Positions 8,756 to 16,899 of a stretch of DNA of 32,205 nt are shown one piece after another. The stretch is taken from assembly GCA_031267795.1 (NCBI GenBank), contig JAIRYK010000014.1, positions 1-32,205 on the forward strand, written 5' to 3'. This stretch comes from Candidatus Endomicrobiellum devescovinae (GTDB taxonomy: Bacteria; Elusimicrobiota; Endomicrobiia; Endomicrobiales; Endomicrobiaceae). The notes beneath the pieces are model-generated. The model was not told the origin of the DNA and ran no database searches. It worked only from the letters and a program-made list of their open reading frames with translations. The translations under genes were made by a program, and so were the position numbers. Position 1 is the first letter of the stretch, and each line of letters opens with the position of its first letter.

Positions 8756-9744
8756 AGACGTGGGATATTTTCTATCAAAATATTGTTCAAAGTGGTTTAG
8801 TAAAATCCAAAGATAAAGTTGTACTTGCTGTTTCTGGCGGACAAGATTCTATTTGTATGCTCCATATGTTTTGGCGTTTGGCAAAAAAAATGCAGATAGA
8901 ACTTTTGACGGTAAATTTCAATCATAATTTAAGAAAAGAGTCTGCTAAAGAAGCCCAAATAGTTAAAAATTTGTCAAACAAACTTGGAATTGATTGCATT
9001 TTAGAAAATATCAACGTAAAAGAATATTCTAAAAAAGAATCTATATCTATTGAAACAGCTGGACGAAACTTAAGATATTTGTCGCTTGAAAATATAGCTA
9101 AAAAATATAAATATAATAAAATTTCTACTGCTCATAACGCCAATGATAATGCCGAGACTGTTCTAATGTGGCTTTTAAGGGGAAGCGGAAATTTCGCAGG
9201 GATACCTCAAGAGAGGAACATAGGTAAAAAACTCAGTATTATAAGACCGTTGCTTCCAATTAAAAGGAAATTGATTGAAGATTATATAAGTATGCATAAA
9301 TTGCCTTTCTGCACAGACAAATCCAACTTTTCTGACGTCTATACGCGCAACAAAATAAGACTCTCTATTATTCCTTTGTGTGAAAAGATAAATACTATGG
9401 CTGTTGAACATATCTTTAATTTAAGCCATATACATGCTATAGAAAATGCTTATTTAGAAGAAATCACGCTTAAATGTTTGAAAAAATGCGTAAAATTTAG
9501 CAAAAGACAAATTTTGCTTGATTTAACAATGTTTTTGCAGTATAATGAGGCGGTTCAATACAGAATTTTGAAGAATATTTTGCCTCAAAAGAAGTACAAC
9601 TCTTATATCAATTTAATAATGTATAAAATTTTATCGTCAGATTTATCCATTTATAAAATATCGGACGATTGGAGTTTCTGTGTTAAGTCAAACAATAAAG
9701 CATATTTTATAAAGGGTAAAGAAAATGACAGGGAAGCAATATAG
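8752..9744 (+). CDS. tilS: tRNA(Ile)-lysidine synthase TilS
   Basis: This encodes 330 residues. The PP-loop SGGQDS at residues 28-33 is the ATP pyrophosphatase signature, followed by VNFNHNLRKES and TAHNANDNAETVLMWLLRGSG, both typical of TilS. The enzyme adds lysine to C34 of the CAU-anticodon tRNA-Ile so that it reads AUA. The protein is shorter than the E. coli form, with only a small C-terminal part after the catalytic domain, as in other compact TilS proteins. The ATG sits within the last codons of mprF (ATGA), and the 3' end overlaps hpt by 20 bases, so expression is coupled. Confidence 0.93.
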   Translation: MKTWDIFYQNIVQSGLVKSKDKVVLAVSGGQDSICMLHMFWRLAKKMQIELLTVNFNHNLRKESAKEAQIVKNLSNKLGIDCILENINVKEYSKKESISIETAGRNLRYLSLENIAKKYKYNKISTAHNANDNAETVLMWLLRGSGNFAGIPQERNIGKKLSIIRPLLPIKRKLIEDYISMHKLPFCTDKSNFSDVYTRNKIRLSIIPLCEKINTMAVEHIFNLSHIHAIENAYLEEITLKCLKKCVKFSKRQILLDLTMFLQYNEAVQYRILKNILPQKKYNSYINLIMYKILSSDLSIYKISDDWSFCVKSNNKAYFIKGKENDREAI

Positions 9745-10261
9745 CTATAATAATGTTGATGTTTTGATTTCGGCTGAAGATATTCGTAAAAAAGTTTTGG
9801 AAGTAGGAGCACAAATATCTAGGGATTATGAAGGAAAGAATGTTCTTATAATTGCAGTTTTGAACGGCAGCTTTATTTTCTGTGCAGATTTAGTGCGCAG
9901 TTTAGACTTAGAATGCAAAGTTGATTTTATTTCTGTTAGTTCTTACATAGGCACACAAACGCAGGGAAATGTGAAAGTAATTTCAGGCATCAAAGAAGAT
10001 ATTATTGGTAAAGATGTTGTCATAATTGAAGACATTGTTGACAGAGGTTTTACTTTAGATTTCTTGATAAAAGAAATATCTTTGAAAAAGCCTAAAAGCA
10101 TAAAGACTTGCGTCTTTTTAGATAAGAAATGTGCTAGAGAAAAGGAAGTTGCAGTTGATTATAGTTGTTTTGAAATAGGAAATGATTTTGTGGTCGGCTA
10201 TGGACTGGACTACAATGGATTTTTTAGACAGTTACCTTATGTTGGGAAAATAAAGGAGTAG
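9725..10261 (+). CDS. hpt: hypoxanthine(-guanine) phosphoribosyltransferase
   Basis: This encodes 178 residues, the normal length. It makes IMP (or GMP) from hypoxanthine (or guanine) and PRPP in purine salvage. The order of elements is that of bacterial Hpt: a VLNGSFIFCADLVR segment, the flexible-loop SYIG region, and the PRPP-binding loop VVIIEDIVDRGFTLDFL. In that loop residue 107 is Arg where most family members have Thr or Ser (EDIVDTG), so the phosphate-binding turn is changed. It overlaps tilS by 20 bases and lies 5 bases before ftsH; the tilS-hpt-ftsH order is widely conserved in bacteria. Confidence 0.93.
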   Translation: MTGKQYSYNNVDVLISAEDIRKKVLEVGAQISRDYEGKNVLIIAVLNGSFIFCADLVRSLDLECKVDFISVSSYIGTQTQGNVKVISGIKEDIIGKDVVIIEDIVDRGFTLDFLIKEISLKKPKSIKTCVFLDKKCAREKEVAVDYSCFEIGNDFVVGYGLDYNGFFRQLPYVGKIKE

Positions 10262-10266
10262 GTTTA

Positions 10267-12189
10267 ATGAAGAAAAAAAGCCCATGGCATATACTTTTTT
10301 GGATAACTCTTTTCATAATTATATTTATGCTTATGAATTCTGCAGGAAAAAAAGGTCTAGAGACAGACCTTGAATATTCTCAGTTTAAGCAGTATATAAG
10401 GGCGGGTAGCGTATCCAAAGTTGTGGTTGGACAGGATTTTATAAAAGGTCAATTTAGAGATTCCGATGGAGTTTTAAAGAACTTTAGAACTATTCCCATG
10501 AATGACCCAAACCTTATAAAAGACATGGAGGAAAACAAAGTTCTTGAATTTTCTTCTGTTGAAAAAGGTGGTTGGCTTAGTTCTTTGTTAGTAGGTTGTT
10601 TGCCGATGATTCTTTTCCTTTTTGTGTGGTTTTTCCTTATGAGAGGAATGATGATGGGCAGCGGTAAACATGCTATGTCTTTTGGTAAAACAAAAGCAAA
10701 ACTTGCAGGAAACAACGCTGCCAAAAAAGTTACGTTTAAAGACGTTGCGGGTTGTAATGAGGCAAAAGAAGAATTACAGGAAATAATAGAATTTTTAAAA
10801 GATCCGGCGAAATTTCAAAAATTGGGTGGAAAGATTCCAAAGGGAGTTCTTCTTTTTGGATCTCCGGGAACAGGGAAGACTTTGCTTGCCAAAGCCGTTG
10901 CAGGTGAAGCAGGAGTTCCTTTCTTTTCTTCAAGCGGCTCGGAATTTGTTGAAATGTTTGTAGGCGTCGGCGCTTCAAGAGTAAGAGATTTATTTGATCA
11001 AGGTAGAAAGTCTGCCCCATGCTTATTATTTATAGATGAAATAGATGCTGTTGGTAGGCATAGGTTTGCAGGTATCGGCGGCGGGCACGACGAAAGAGAG
11101 CAAACCTTAAATCAGCTGCTTGTTGAGATGGATGGTTTTGATACAAAAGAAGGCGTTATTTTAATTGCTGCGACAAACAGACCTGATGTGTTGGATCCTG
11201 CTCTTTTAAGACCGGGAAGATTTGACAGACAGGTTATAGTTCCAAGTCCTGATTTAAAAGATAGAGAAGAGATTCTTGCAGTGCATGCCCAAAAAATTAA
11301 GTTGGATAGCGATGTAAATTTAAATGTTATAGCCAGAAGAACTCCTGGCTTTGTCGGTGCGGATTTGGCAAATCTCATAAATGAGGCGGCATTGCTTGCC
11401 GCTAGAAATAATCAAAAAGCCGTAAATATGAAAAATATGGAAGAAGCTATAGACAGAATTCTTGCAGGACCTCAGAGAAAGTCTCGTATGATGTCTGAAA
11501 AAGAGAAGAAAATTATAGCTTATCATGAAGCTGGACATACTATAGTTGCAAAATTGCTTCCAACGGCTGATCCTGTTCATAAAGTTTCCATAGTGCCTAG
11601 AGGTCCAGCGCTTGGTTATACTCTTCAGCTTCCAGAAGAAGACAAATACCTAACTTCAAAATCTGAACTTTTAGACAGATTGGCAATACTCTTTGGTGGA
11701 CGTGTTGCTGAAGAAGTGATGTTTTCAGAGATTACAACTGGAGCTCAGAACGATATTTCAAAGGCTACAGAAATTGCAACAAGAATGGTTATGGAATTTG
11801 GTATGAGTGAGAAAGTAGGTCCAATGGCTTTACAAAGACCTAACGAAGAAGTTTTCCTTGGAAGAGATATTTCAAGAGAAGTAAGACATTCTGGTAAAAC
11901 TTCGGAACTTATAGATGAAGAAATTAAGAAAATTATAGACGGAGCTAAATCTAAAGCAACGAAACTTATTAAAGATAATTCAGCAGTGCTTGATAAACTT
12001 GTAAAGTATCTTTTAGAGAGAGAAAATCTTAATGGCGAAGAAGTTGATAAAATAATTAAAGGCGAAGAGTTGCCTCCTGTGGCGGAAAAAGTGCCAGTAA
12101 CAGAAGAAGACAGAAAAGAAGCCTCAGTTGAAAAAGAAGTTATAAAAGAAAAGATTGACGGCGGACAACAGAAAAGTGAAAAAATTTAA
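10267..12189 (+). CDS. ftsH: ATP-dependent zinc metalloprotease FtsH
   Basis: This is a 640-residue membrane-anchored AAA+ protease that degrades misfolded membrane proteins and selected regulators. There are two membrane segments (near residues 7-22 and 102-123) with a periplasmic part between. The AAA domain shows Walker A GSPGTGKT at 198-205, Walker B FIDEID at 255-260, and an SRH with [19 protein letters not shown]. The M41 zinc motif HEAGH is at 420-424. The C-terminal tail is Lys/Glu-rich. All catalytic residues are present. The ribosome site AAGGAG precedes the ATG. The end of the frame overlaps the folE start by 14 or 35 bases, depending on the folE start used. Confidence 0.97.
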   Translation: MKKKSPWHILFWITLFIIIFMLMNSAGKKGLETDLEYSQFKQYIRAGSVSKVVVGQDFIKGQFRDSDGVLKNFRTIPMNDPNLIKDMEENKVLEFSSVEKGGWLSSLLVGCLPMILFLFVWFFLMRGMMMGSGKHAMSFGKTKAKLAGNNAAKKVTFKDVAGCNEAKEELQEIIEFLKDPAKFQKLGGKIPKGVLLFGSPGTGKTLLAKAVAGEAGVPFFSSSGSEFVEMFVGVGASRVRDLFDQGRKSAPCLLFIDEIDAVGRHRFAGIGGGHDEREQTLNQLLVEMDGFDTKEGVILIAATNRPDVLDPALLRPGRFDRQVIVPSPDLKDREEILAVHAQKIKLDSDVNLNVIARRTPGFVGADLANLINEAALLAARNNQKAVNMKNMEEAIDRILAGPQRKSRMMSEKEKKIIAYHEAGHTIVAKLLPTADPVHKVSIVPRGPALGYTLQLPEEDKYLTSKSELLDRLAILFGGRVAEEVMFSEITTGAQNDISKATEIATRMVMEFGMSEKVGPMALQRPNEEVFLGRDISREVRHSGKTSELIDEEIKKIIDGAKSKATKLIKDNSAVLDKLVKYLLERENLNGEEVDKIIKGEELPPVAEKVPVTEEDRKEASVEKEVIKEKIDGGQQKSEKI

Positions 12190-12751
12190 TTTTGACAAAA
12201 AAAAAGCTCAAAAAGCTATAACACTTTTGCTTGAATCTTTTGGAGAAGATTTAGAGAGAGAAGGTCTTAGGCGCACGCCTGAAAGAGTGGCTGAATTTTA
12301 TAAAGAAGCCTTATCAGGAAATGAAGTTGATCCTTCAGAGCTTGTTCCTGTCCACTATGCTTCAGAAGAGCATGAAGAAATAATACTTGTTAAAGATATT
12401 CCGTTTTATTCTCTATGTGAACATCATTTACTTCCTTTTTTCGGCAAAGCCTGTGTAGCGTATATGCCTCAAAAAGATAAAATAGTGGGGGTATCAAAAC
12501 TTGTAAGACTTGTAGAAGTTTTTGCCAATAGGCTTCAGTTGCAGGAGAGACTTACAAAACAAGTTGCCGATACTATAATGAAGTCAATAGAACCTCATGG
12601 AGTCATGGTTGTTATTGAAGCCGAACATTTGTGCATGACAATGAGAGGTGTTAAAAAGCCCGGAGCTAAAATGCTTACTTCAGCTATGAGGGGAATATTT
12701 TTAAAAGATGTGAGGACTAGATCTGAAGCTATGTCTCTTTTGGGAAGATAA
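12176..12751 (+). CDS. folE: GTP cyclohydrolase I
   Basis: It converts GTP to 7,8-dihydroneopterin triphosphate, the first step of folate synthesis. From a GTG at 12176 the protein has 191 residues; a TTG at 12155 would add seven. GTG is preferred because GGCGGA lies upstream, but both overlap the ftsH end. Zinc ligands are visible as Cys81 and His84 (CEHHLLPF) and Cys153 (HLCMTMRGV), with the spacing of the E. coli enzyme. The conserved GLRRTPERVA, FFGKACVAYMPQ, and KPGAKMLTSAMRG segments are intact. It lies 2 bases before folP, so two folate steps are co-transcribed. Confidence 0.95.
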   Translation: MKKFNFDKKKAQKAITLLLESFGEDLEREGLRRTPERVAEFYKEALSGNEVDPSELVPVHYASEEHEEIILVKDIPFYSLCEHHLLPFFGKACVAYMPQKDKIVGVSKLVRLVEVFANRLQLQERLTKQVADTIMKSIEPHGVMVVIEAEHLCMTMRGVKKPGAKMLTSAMRGIFLKDVRTRSEAMSLLGR

Positions 12752-12753
12752 AA

Positions 12754-13920
12754 TTGATAATAAGAAAAGCTGCAATAAATAATTTTAGTGATGTTTTAAA
12801 ACTTGTAAAAAGTACAGGTTGCAGCTCTGCAGTTTATGAATCTTTGGCAAACAAAGGCATGCTTGAACCTATAGTTATAGAGAAGATAGATAATAGAGCA
12901 GCAAATATTTTAAAACAAGAGGCTATTTCTGTAGGTGCAGATGTAGCTTTGAATGAGAATATTAGCAGGTTTAAACAGGGATTTTCAGATATAGTAATAT
13001 TTGCGACTCTGTCTCAACTTGGTAAACTTATCTCCAAACTTAGTTTTCAACCTTTTGGGTTAAAACAGATTGGTGACGATTTAAAGAGAATAATAATTAA
13101 AAAAAAAGTTTTTAGATATAGAAACAAATCTTTAGATTTATCAAAACCTGTTGTTATGGGTATAGTTAACTTAGATCCTAGTTCTTTTTCAGGCGATGGG
13201 TTAACAGATCCTAATAAAGCTTTAGAGCAAGCTGTTGAGTTTGAAAGGCTTGGCGCTGGCATTATAGATATAGGTGCGGAATCTTCAAGGCCGGGCGTAA
13301 AACTTATTGATCCAGAGACTGAGATTAAAAGGTTGCTGCCTGCTTTAAAACGAATAAGAAAGCGTGTTAAAATCCCTATTTCTATAGATACTTACAAATA
13401 TGAGACAGCAAAAATTGCATTGTCAGAAGGAGCTGATATAATAAACGATATTTTTTCTTTAAGAAAAGGTAAAGATAAACTAGCTAAACTTATTGCTGAC
13501 TATAAAGCAGGATTGATTCTTATGCATATGAAGGGAACCCCAGAGAATATGCAAGTTAAACCTGAGTATAAAAATTGTACTTCTGAAGTTTATGAATTTC
13601 TTTGTAAGAGGAAGTCTTATGCTATGAGATTTGGAATAAAAGAAGATTATATTGCCGTAGATCCGGGACCAGGGTTTGGAAAGACGGTTAAACACAATAT
13701 AGAGCTAGTAAAAAATATGAATGTTTTCTCTAGTCTCGGTGCGGTACTTGGTGCAGTGTCGCGAAAACGATTTGTCAGAGCTTTGGCAGGTGAAGATAAA
13801 GCGTCATTTATAACTGTCAACTTTCTTTCGGCATTTTGCGGAGCCGATATTGTAAGAGTCCACGATGTTAAAGAAACTGTCAATGTTTTTAAAATAATAG
13901 AAACTTTCAGAGGAATATAA
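12754..13920 (+). CDS. folP: dihydropteroate synthase with N-terminal extension
   Basis: This encodes 388 residues from a TTG start preceded by GGGAAG. It joins p-aminobenzoate to the pterin pyrophosphate in folate synthesis and is the sulfonamide target. The TIM-barrel core starts near residue 130 with VVMGIVNLDPSSFSGDG, followed by DIGAESSRPG, PISIDTYKYE, ILMHMKGTPENMQ, DPGPGFGKT and SRKRF, all conserved. About 125 extra residues precede the core, with a VIFATLSQLGKLISKLSFQPFGLKQI segment; similar N-terminal domains occur in some DHPS of other phyla, so this is not a random fusion. One base overlap (TAATG) with cdaA couples the two. Confidence 0.94.
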   Translation: MIIRKAAINNFSDVLKLVKSTGCSSAVYESLANKGMLEPIVIEKIDNRAANILKQEAISVGADVALNENISRFKQGFSDIVIFATLSQLGKLISKLSFQPFGLKQIGDDLKRIIIKKKVFRYRNKSLDLSKPVVMGIVNLDPSSFSGDGLTDPNKALEQAVEFERLGAGIIDIGAESSRPGVKLIDPETEIKRLLPALKRIRKRVKIPISIDTYKYETAKIALSEGADIINDIFSLRKGKDKLAKLIADYKAGLILMHMKGTPENMQVKPEYKNCTSEVYEFLCKRKSYAMRFGIKEDYIAVDPGPGFGKTVKHNIELVKNMNVFSSLGAVLGAVSRKRFVRALAGEDKASFITVNFLSAFCGADIVRVHDVKETVNVFKIIETFRGI

Positions 13921-14687
13921 TGGAAACATTTGTCACTTTTTATACCTTGTATATCTCAAATATTTTGGATATATTCATTCTTACGTTAATATTCTACAGG
14001 ATAATTCTTATAATACAAGGCACAAGGACAATACAGATATTTATCGGCATATTATTCATCTTGGGTCTGACTGTTGTTTCAAGAGATATTTTGCATTTAA
14101 AAGCTTTGTCATGGCTTTTAGACAATTTTTGGCTTGCAGCGGTTATAATATTTGCTGTGATATTTCAGACGGAAATACGTAATCTTTTGGCTCAAGTAGG
14201 CGGTCATCTGTGGGGATCAAAATCAAAAATTAAGGATTCTTACGTAATTGAAATAATTGATGCTGTTGAAGATTTAAGCTCTTCAATGGCGGGGTGTCTT
14301 ATCGCTATAGAAAATGAAATCGGCTTAAAGAATTTTACAGAGACTGGAGTGTCGCTTAATGCCGATATTTCCAGAGAACTTCTTCTTTCAATTTTTAAGA
14401 ATAAATCCGCTCCTTTGCATGATGGTGCAATTATAATTTCCAACGCTAGGATAATATCTGCGGGCTGTGTTCTTCCTTTAAGTCATGACACGAATGTAAA
14501 ATTGTTTGGGACAAGGCACAGAGCTGCCCTTGGATTAAGCGAAGTGACAGACGCTGTTGTTGTTGTTGTTTCAGAAGAAACGGGACAAATTTCGGTGGCT
14601 CATGATAGTAAGTTGCATGGTAATATATCTCTCTCAAAACTTCGGGAGATAATCAATACAAACGGCGAGGTCTTGAGAACAAAATGA
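13920..14687 (+). CDS. cdaA: diadenylate cyclase CdaA (DacA)
   Basis: This encodes 255 residues. It makes the second messenger c-di-AMP from two ATP. The N-terminus has three hydrophobic segments (to about residue 85) that anchor it in the membrane. The DAC domain carries the active-site motifs DGA at 168-170 (LHDGAIIIS) and RHR at 199-201 (GTRHRAALGLSE). It is followed by a short cdaR-like reading frame and glmM, the arrangement known from many bacteria in which CdaR and GlmM bind and modulate CdaA. The start shares a base with the folP stop; the stop overlaps the next ATG by four bases. Confidence 0.95.
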   Translation: METFVTFYTLYISNILDIFILTLIFYRIILIIQGTRTIQIFIGILFILGLTVVSRDILHLKALSWLLDNFWLAAVIIFAVIFQTEIRNLLAQVGGHLWGSKSKIKDSYVIEIIDAVEDLSSSMAGCLIAIENEIGLKNFTETGVSLNADISRELLLSIFKNKSAPLHDGAIIISNARIISAGCVLPLSHDTNVKLFGTRHRAALGLSEVTDAVVVVVSEETGQISVAHDSKLHGNISLSKLREIINTNGEVLRTK

Positions 14688-14782
14688 CAAGGTTATTTGC
14701 TAAGATCAAAAAAAATTGGCAGCTGAAGGCTCTTGCGTTTATTCTTGCGCTTTTTGTATGGCTATACGCGAGATACATGTAA
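14684..14782 (+). CDS. 32-residue membrane peptide, likely remnant or minimal form of CdaR (YbbR)
   Basis: The ATG overlaps the cdaA stop (ATGA) and the TAA at 14780-14782 directly abuts the glmM ATG. The peptide starts MTRLFAKIKKNWQLKALAF and continues with ILALFVWLYARYM. This is the N-terminal anchor seen in CdaR/YbbR proteins: a basic stretch with K-x-x-W-x-L-K followed by one membrane helix ending in W-x-Y. The position between cdaA and glmM is exactly where cdaR belongs. The YbbR domains that normally follow are absent, and there is no room for them. It is either a truncated gene kept in frame or a small regulatory peptide. The exact overlap at both ends suggests that it is still translated. 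Confidence 0.65.
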   Translation: MTRLFAKIKKNWQLKALAFILALFVWLYARYM

Positions 14783-16120
14783 ATGAAAATATTTGGCACA
14801 GATGGAATTAGGGGAGATTCTTCTAAATTTCCATTTGATAATACTACTCTTAATATTATAGGTCGTTCTATAGCCGAAGTTCTGGGCGCCAATAAGCGTA
14901 TTCTTATTATCCGCGACACTAGAGAGCCTGGCAAAAGGATACAGGCAAAACTTTCTGAAGGAATGTCTGCTAATGGAGCAAAGATGGTGTTTGGTAGCAT
15001 TATGCCTACGCCTGCAGCTTCTTTACTTGTAAAAAATGGGAACTATTGCGCTGCAGTTGTTATATCGGCGAGCCATAACACTTATACAGACAACGGAATT
15101 AAAATTTTTAATTCTAATGGATATAAACTTTCATGTTCAATAGAAGAGAAAATAGAAGCAAAGATAAATAAATACATCACTTCAAAGGATGTTTTGCCAA
15201 TAAAAAAGGTATCTTTAAAAGAAAATTCAAAACTTATAAAGTTTTATGAAAATTTTATTATAGAAAATTTTTCGGGTAAAAAACTTAAAGGCAAGACCAT
15301 AATTTTAGACTGTGCGCACGGTGCTTCATATAAATGTGCTCCGCGCATTTTAAAAAAATTGGGCGCAAGAGTTATAGCATTAAACATTAGCCCTGATGGT
15401 AAGAATATAAATTTAAATTGTGGTGCATTACACCCTCAATCTCTGTGTAAGGCTGTAAAAGAATACAATGCTTTTTGTGGATTCGCTTTTGACGGTGATG
15501 CTGACAGATTGATATGTGTTGACGAAAACGGCATGATAAGAGATGGCGATTATTTTTTATCTTCAATGTCTATATGGTTGAAAAGTAAAAAGAAACTTAA
15601 AAACAATATTTTAGTTTCAACTGTTATGGCAAATATAGGATTGTTCCGCGCTTTAAAGAAAGAAAAAATAAAAGTTATATCTTCTAAAGTCGGCGACAGG
15701 TATGTTATAGAAGATATGAAGAAACATAAAGCCTCTCTTGGCGGAGAGCAGTCAGGACACTTCATATTTAAAGATATATTAGCTACTGGTGATGGAATTT
15801 TGAGTTCTGTTATGATTCTTTCTGCTTTGAGCAGTACAGGCAAAACAATGTCAGAATTTATGAATGTTATTGAGAAATTTCCACAGATTTTGGTAAATAG
15901 AAAAGTGATGAAGAAAGTTCCTCTTGAAAAACTTTCTAAGTCGTATAATCTAATAAAAGCTTGCGAAAAATCTCTTGGTTCTGATGGACGCGTGCTTGTA
16001 AGATATTCAGGTACAGAAAATCTTTTGAGGGTTATGGTTGAGGGTAAAGATATTGACGAGATTAAAAATATTGCTGAAAGTATAGCCGATGCAGTTGAGA
16101 AAGAAACATCTCTACAATAA
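14783..16120 (+). CDS. glmM: phosphoglucosamine mutase
   Basis: This encodes 445 residues, the normal length. It interconverts glucosamine-6-phosphate and glucosamine-1-phosphate on the way to UDP-GlcNAc. The phosphoserine loop SASHNTYTDNGIK places the catalytic Ser at residue 97; a Thr stands where most GlmM have Pro (S-H-N-P). The metal-binding loop DGDADR is at 237-242, the sugar-binding GGEQSGH follows near 318, and the phosphate-binding RYSGTENLLRVM is near the C-terminus. It directly follows the cdaR-like peptide and lies in one run with pdxJ and glmS, so amino-sugar supply and c-di-AMP synthesis are co-expressed. Confidence 0.95.
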   Translation: MKIFGTDGIRGDSSKFPFDNTTLNIIGRSIAEVLGANKRILIIRDTREPGKRIQAKLSEGMSANGAKMVFGSIMPTPAASLLVKNGNYCAAVVISASHNTYTDNGIKIFNSNGYKLSCSIEEKIEAKINKYITSKDVLPIKKVSLKENSKLIKFYENFIIENFSGKKLKGKTIILDCAHGASYKCAPRILKKLGARVIALNISPDGKNINLNCGALHPQSLCKAVKEYNAFCGFAFDGDADRLICVDENGMIRDGDYFLSSMSIWLKSKKKLKNNILVSTVMANIGLFRALKKEKIKVISSKVGDRYVIEDMKKHKASLGGEQSGHFIFKDILATGDGILSSVMILSALSSTGKTMSEFMNVIEKFPQILVNRKVMKKVPLEKLSKSYNLIKACEKSLGSDGRVLVRYSGTENLLRVMVEGKDIDEIKNIAESIADAVEKETSLQ

Positions 16121-16137
16121 AGCAGAGAGGTGGAAAG

Positions 16138-16881
16138 ATGATAAAATTAGGCGTAAATATTGACCACATAGCTACCTTAAGACAAGCTCGCAGAGAAGGC
16201 GCTCCGTCGGTCGTTGAAGCTGCTCTTGTGTGCGAAAAAGCTGGAGCAGATGGAATTACTGTTCATTTAAGAGAAGACAGAAGACATATTCAAGACTATG
16301 ACGTTTACAGCTTGCGAGAAATTTTAAAAACTAAATTAAATCTAGAAATGGCTGCGACTGAAGAAGTGGTTGGCGTTGCTTTAGACGTTAAGCCGGATTC
16401 TGTGTGTATAGTTCCGGAAAAGAGGGAAGAACTTACCACCGAAGGCGGTCTTGATGTTAAAAATAACAAAGAAACCCTTTCTAGTATTATATCTAAGCTT
16501 AAAAAAGCTGGAATTGTGGTCAGCATATTTATTGATGCGGATCTGGAACAAGTTTCTGCTTGTTCTGAAGTTGGAGCAGATGCGGTTGAGTTGCATACTG
16601 GGAAATACTCTTTAATTTTTAAAGAAAGCGGTTCTTCATCAAGAGAATGTAAAGGCGAGCTTAAGAGAATTACTGAAGCTTCAAAGGAAGCTCTTAAAAG
16701 AAAGCTTATATTGAATGCTGGACATGGGCTTGATTACGAGAATGTAGGTCAAATCTGTAAAATTCATGGAATGAATGAATTTAATATAGGGTTTTCAATA
16801 ATTTCTAAAGCAATATTTGATGGTCTTCAAAAAGCTGTTTTTGATATGAGAAAACTGATACAGCAGAACTCAAATTTGTAA
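16138..16881 (+). CDS. pdxJ: pyridoxine 5'-phosphate synthase
   Basis: This encodes 247 residues, the usual size. It condenses 1-deoxyxylulose-5-phosphate with 3-amino-2-oxopropyl phosphate to form pyridoxine phosphate in the DXP-dependent B6 route. The start LGVNIDHIATLRQARR and the DGITVHLREDRRHIQD segment are family hallmarks; the loop KAGIVVSIFIDAD and the phosphate-binding C-terminus (NIGFSIISKAIFDGL) are intact. A strong GAGAGGTGG site precedes the ATG, 17 bases after glmM. It supplies the cofactor used by glyA elsewhere in the window. No other pdx gene is seen here. Confidence 0.95.
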   Translation: MIKLGVNIDHIATLRQARREGAPSVVEAALVCEKAGADGITVHLREDRRHIQDYDVYSLREILKTKLNLEMAATEEVVGVALDVKPDSVCIVPEKREELTTEGGLDVKNNKETLSSIISKLKKAGIVVSIFIDADLEQVSACSEVGADAVELHTGKYSLIFKESGSSSRECKGELKRITEASKEALKRKLILNAGHGLDYENVGQICKIHGMNEFNIGFSIISKAIFDGLQKAVFDMRKLIQQNSNL

Positions 16882-16899
16882 ATTTAGAGAGGTCTACGC

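Noticed and set aside
16882-16899. Possible glmS ribozyme before glmS
   Set aside because: Only 18 bases separate pdxJ and glmS, which is far too short for the ribozyme.
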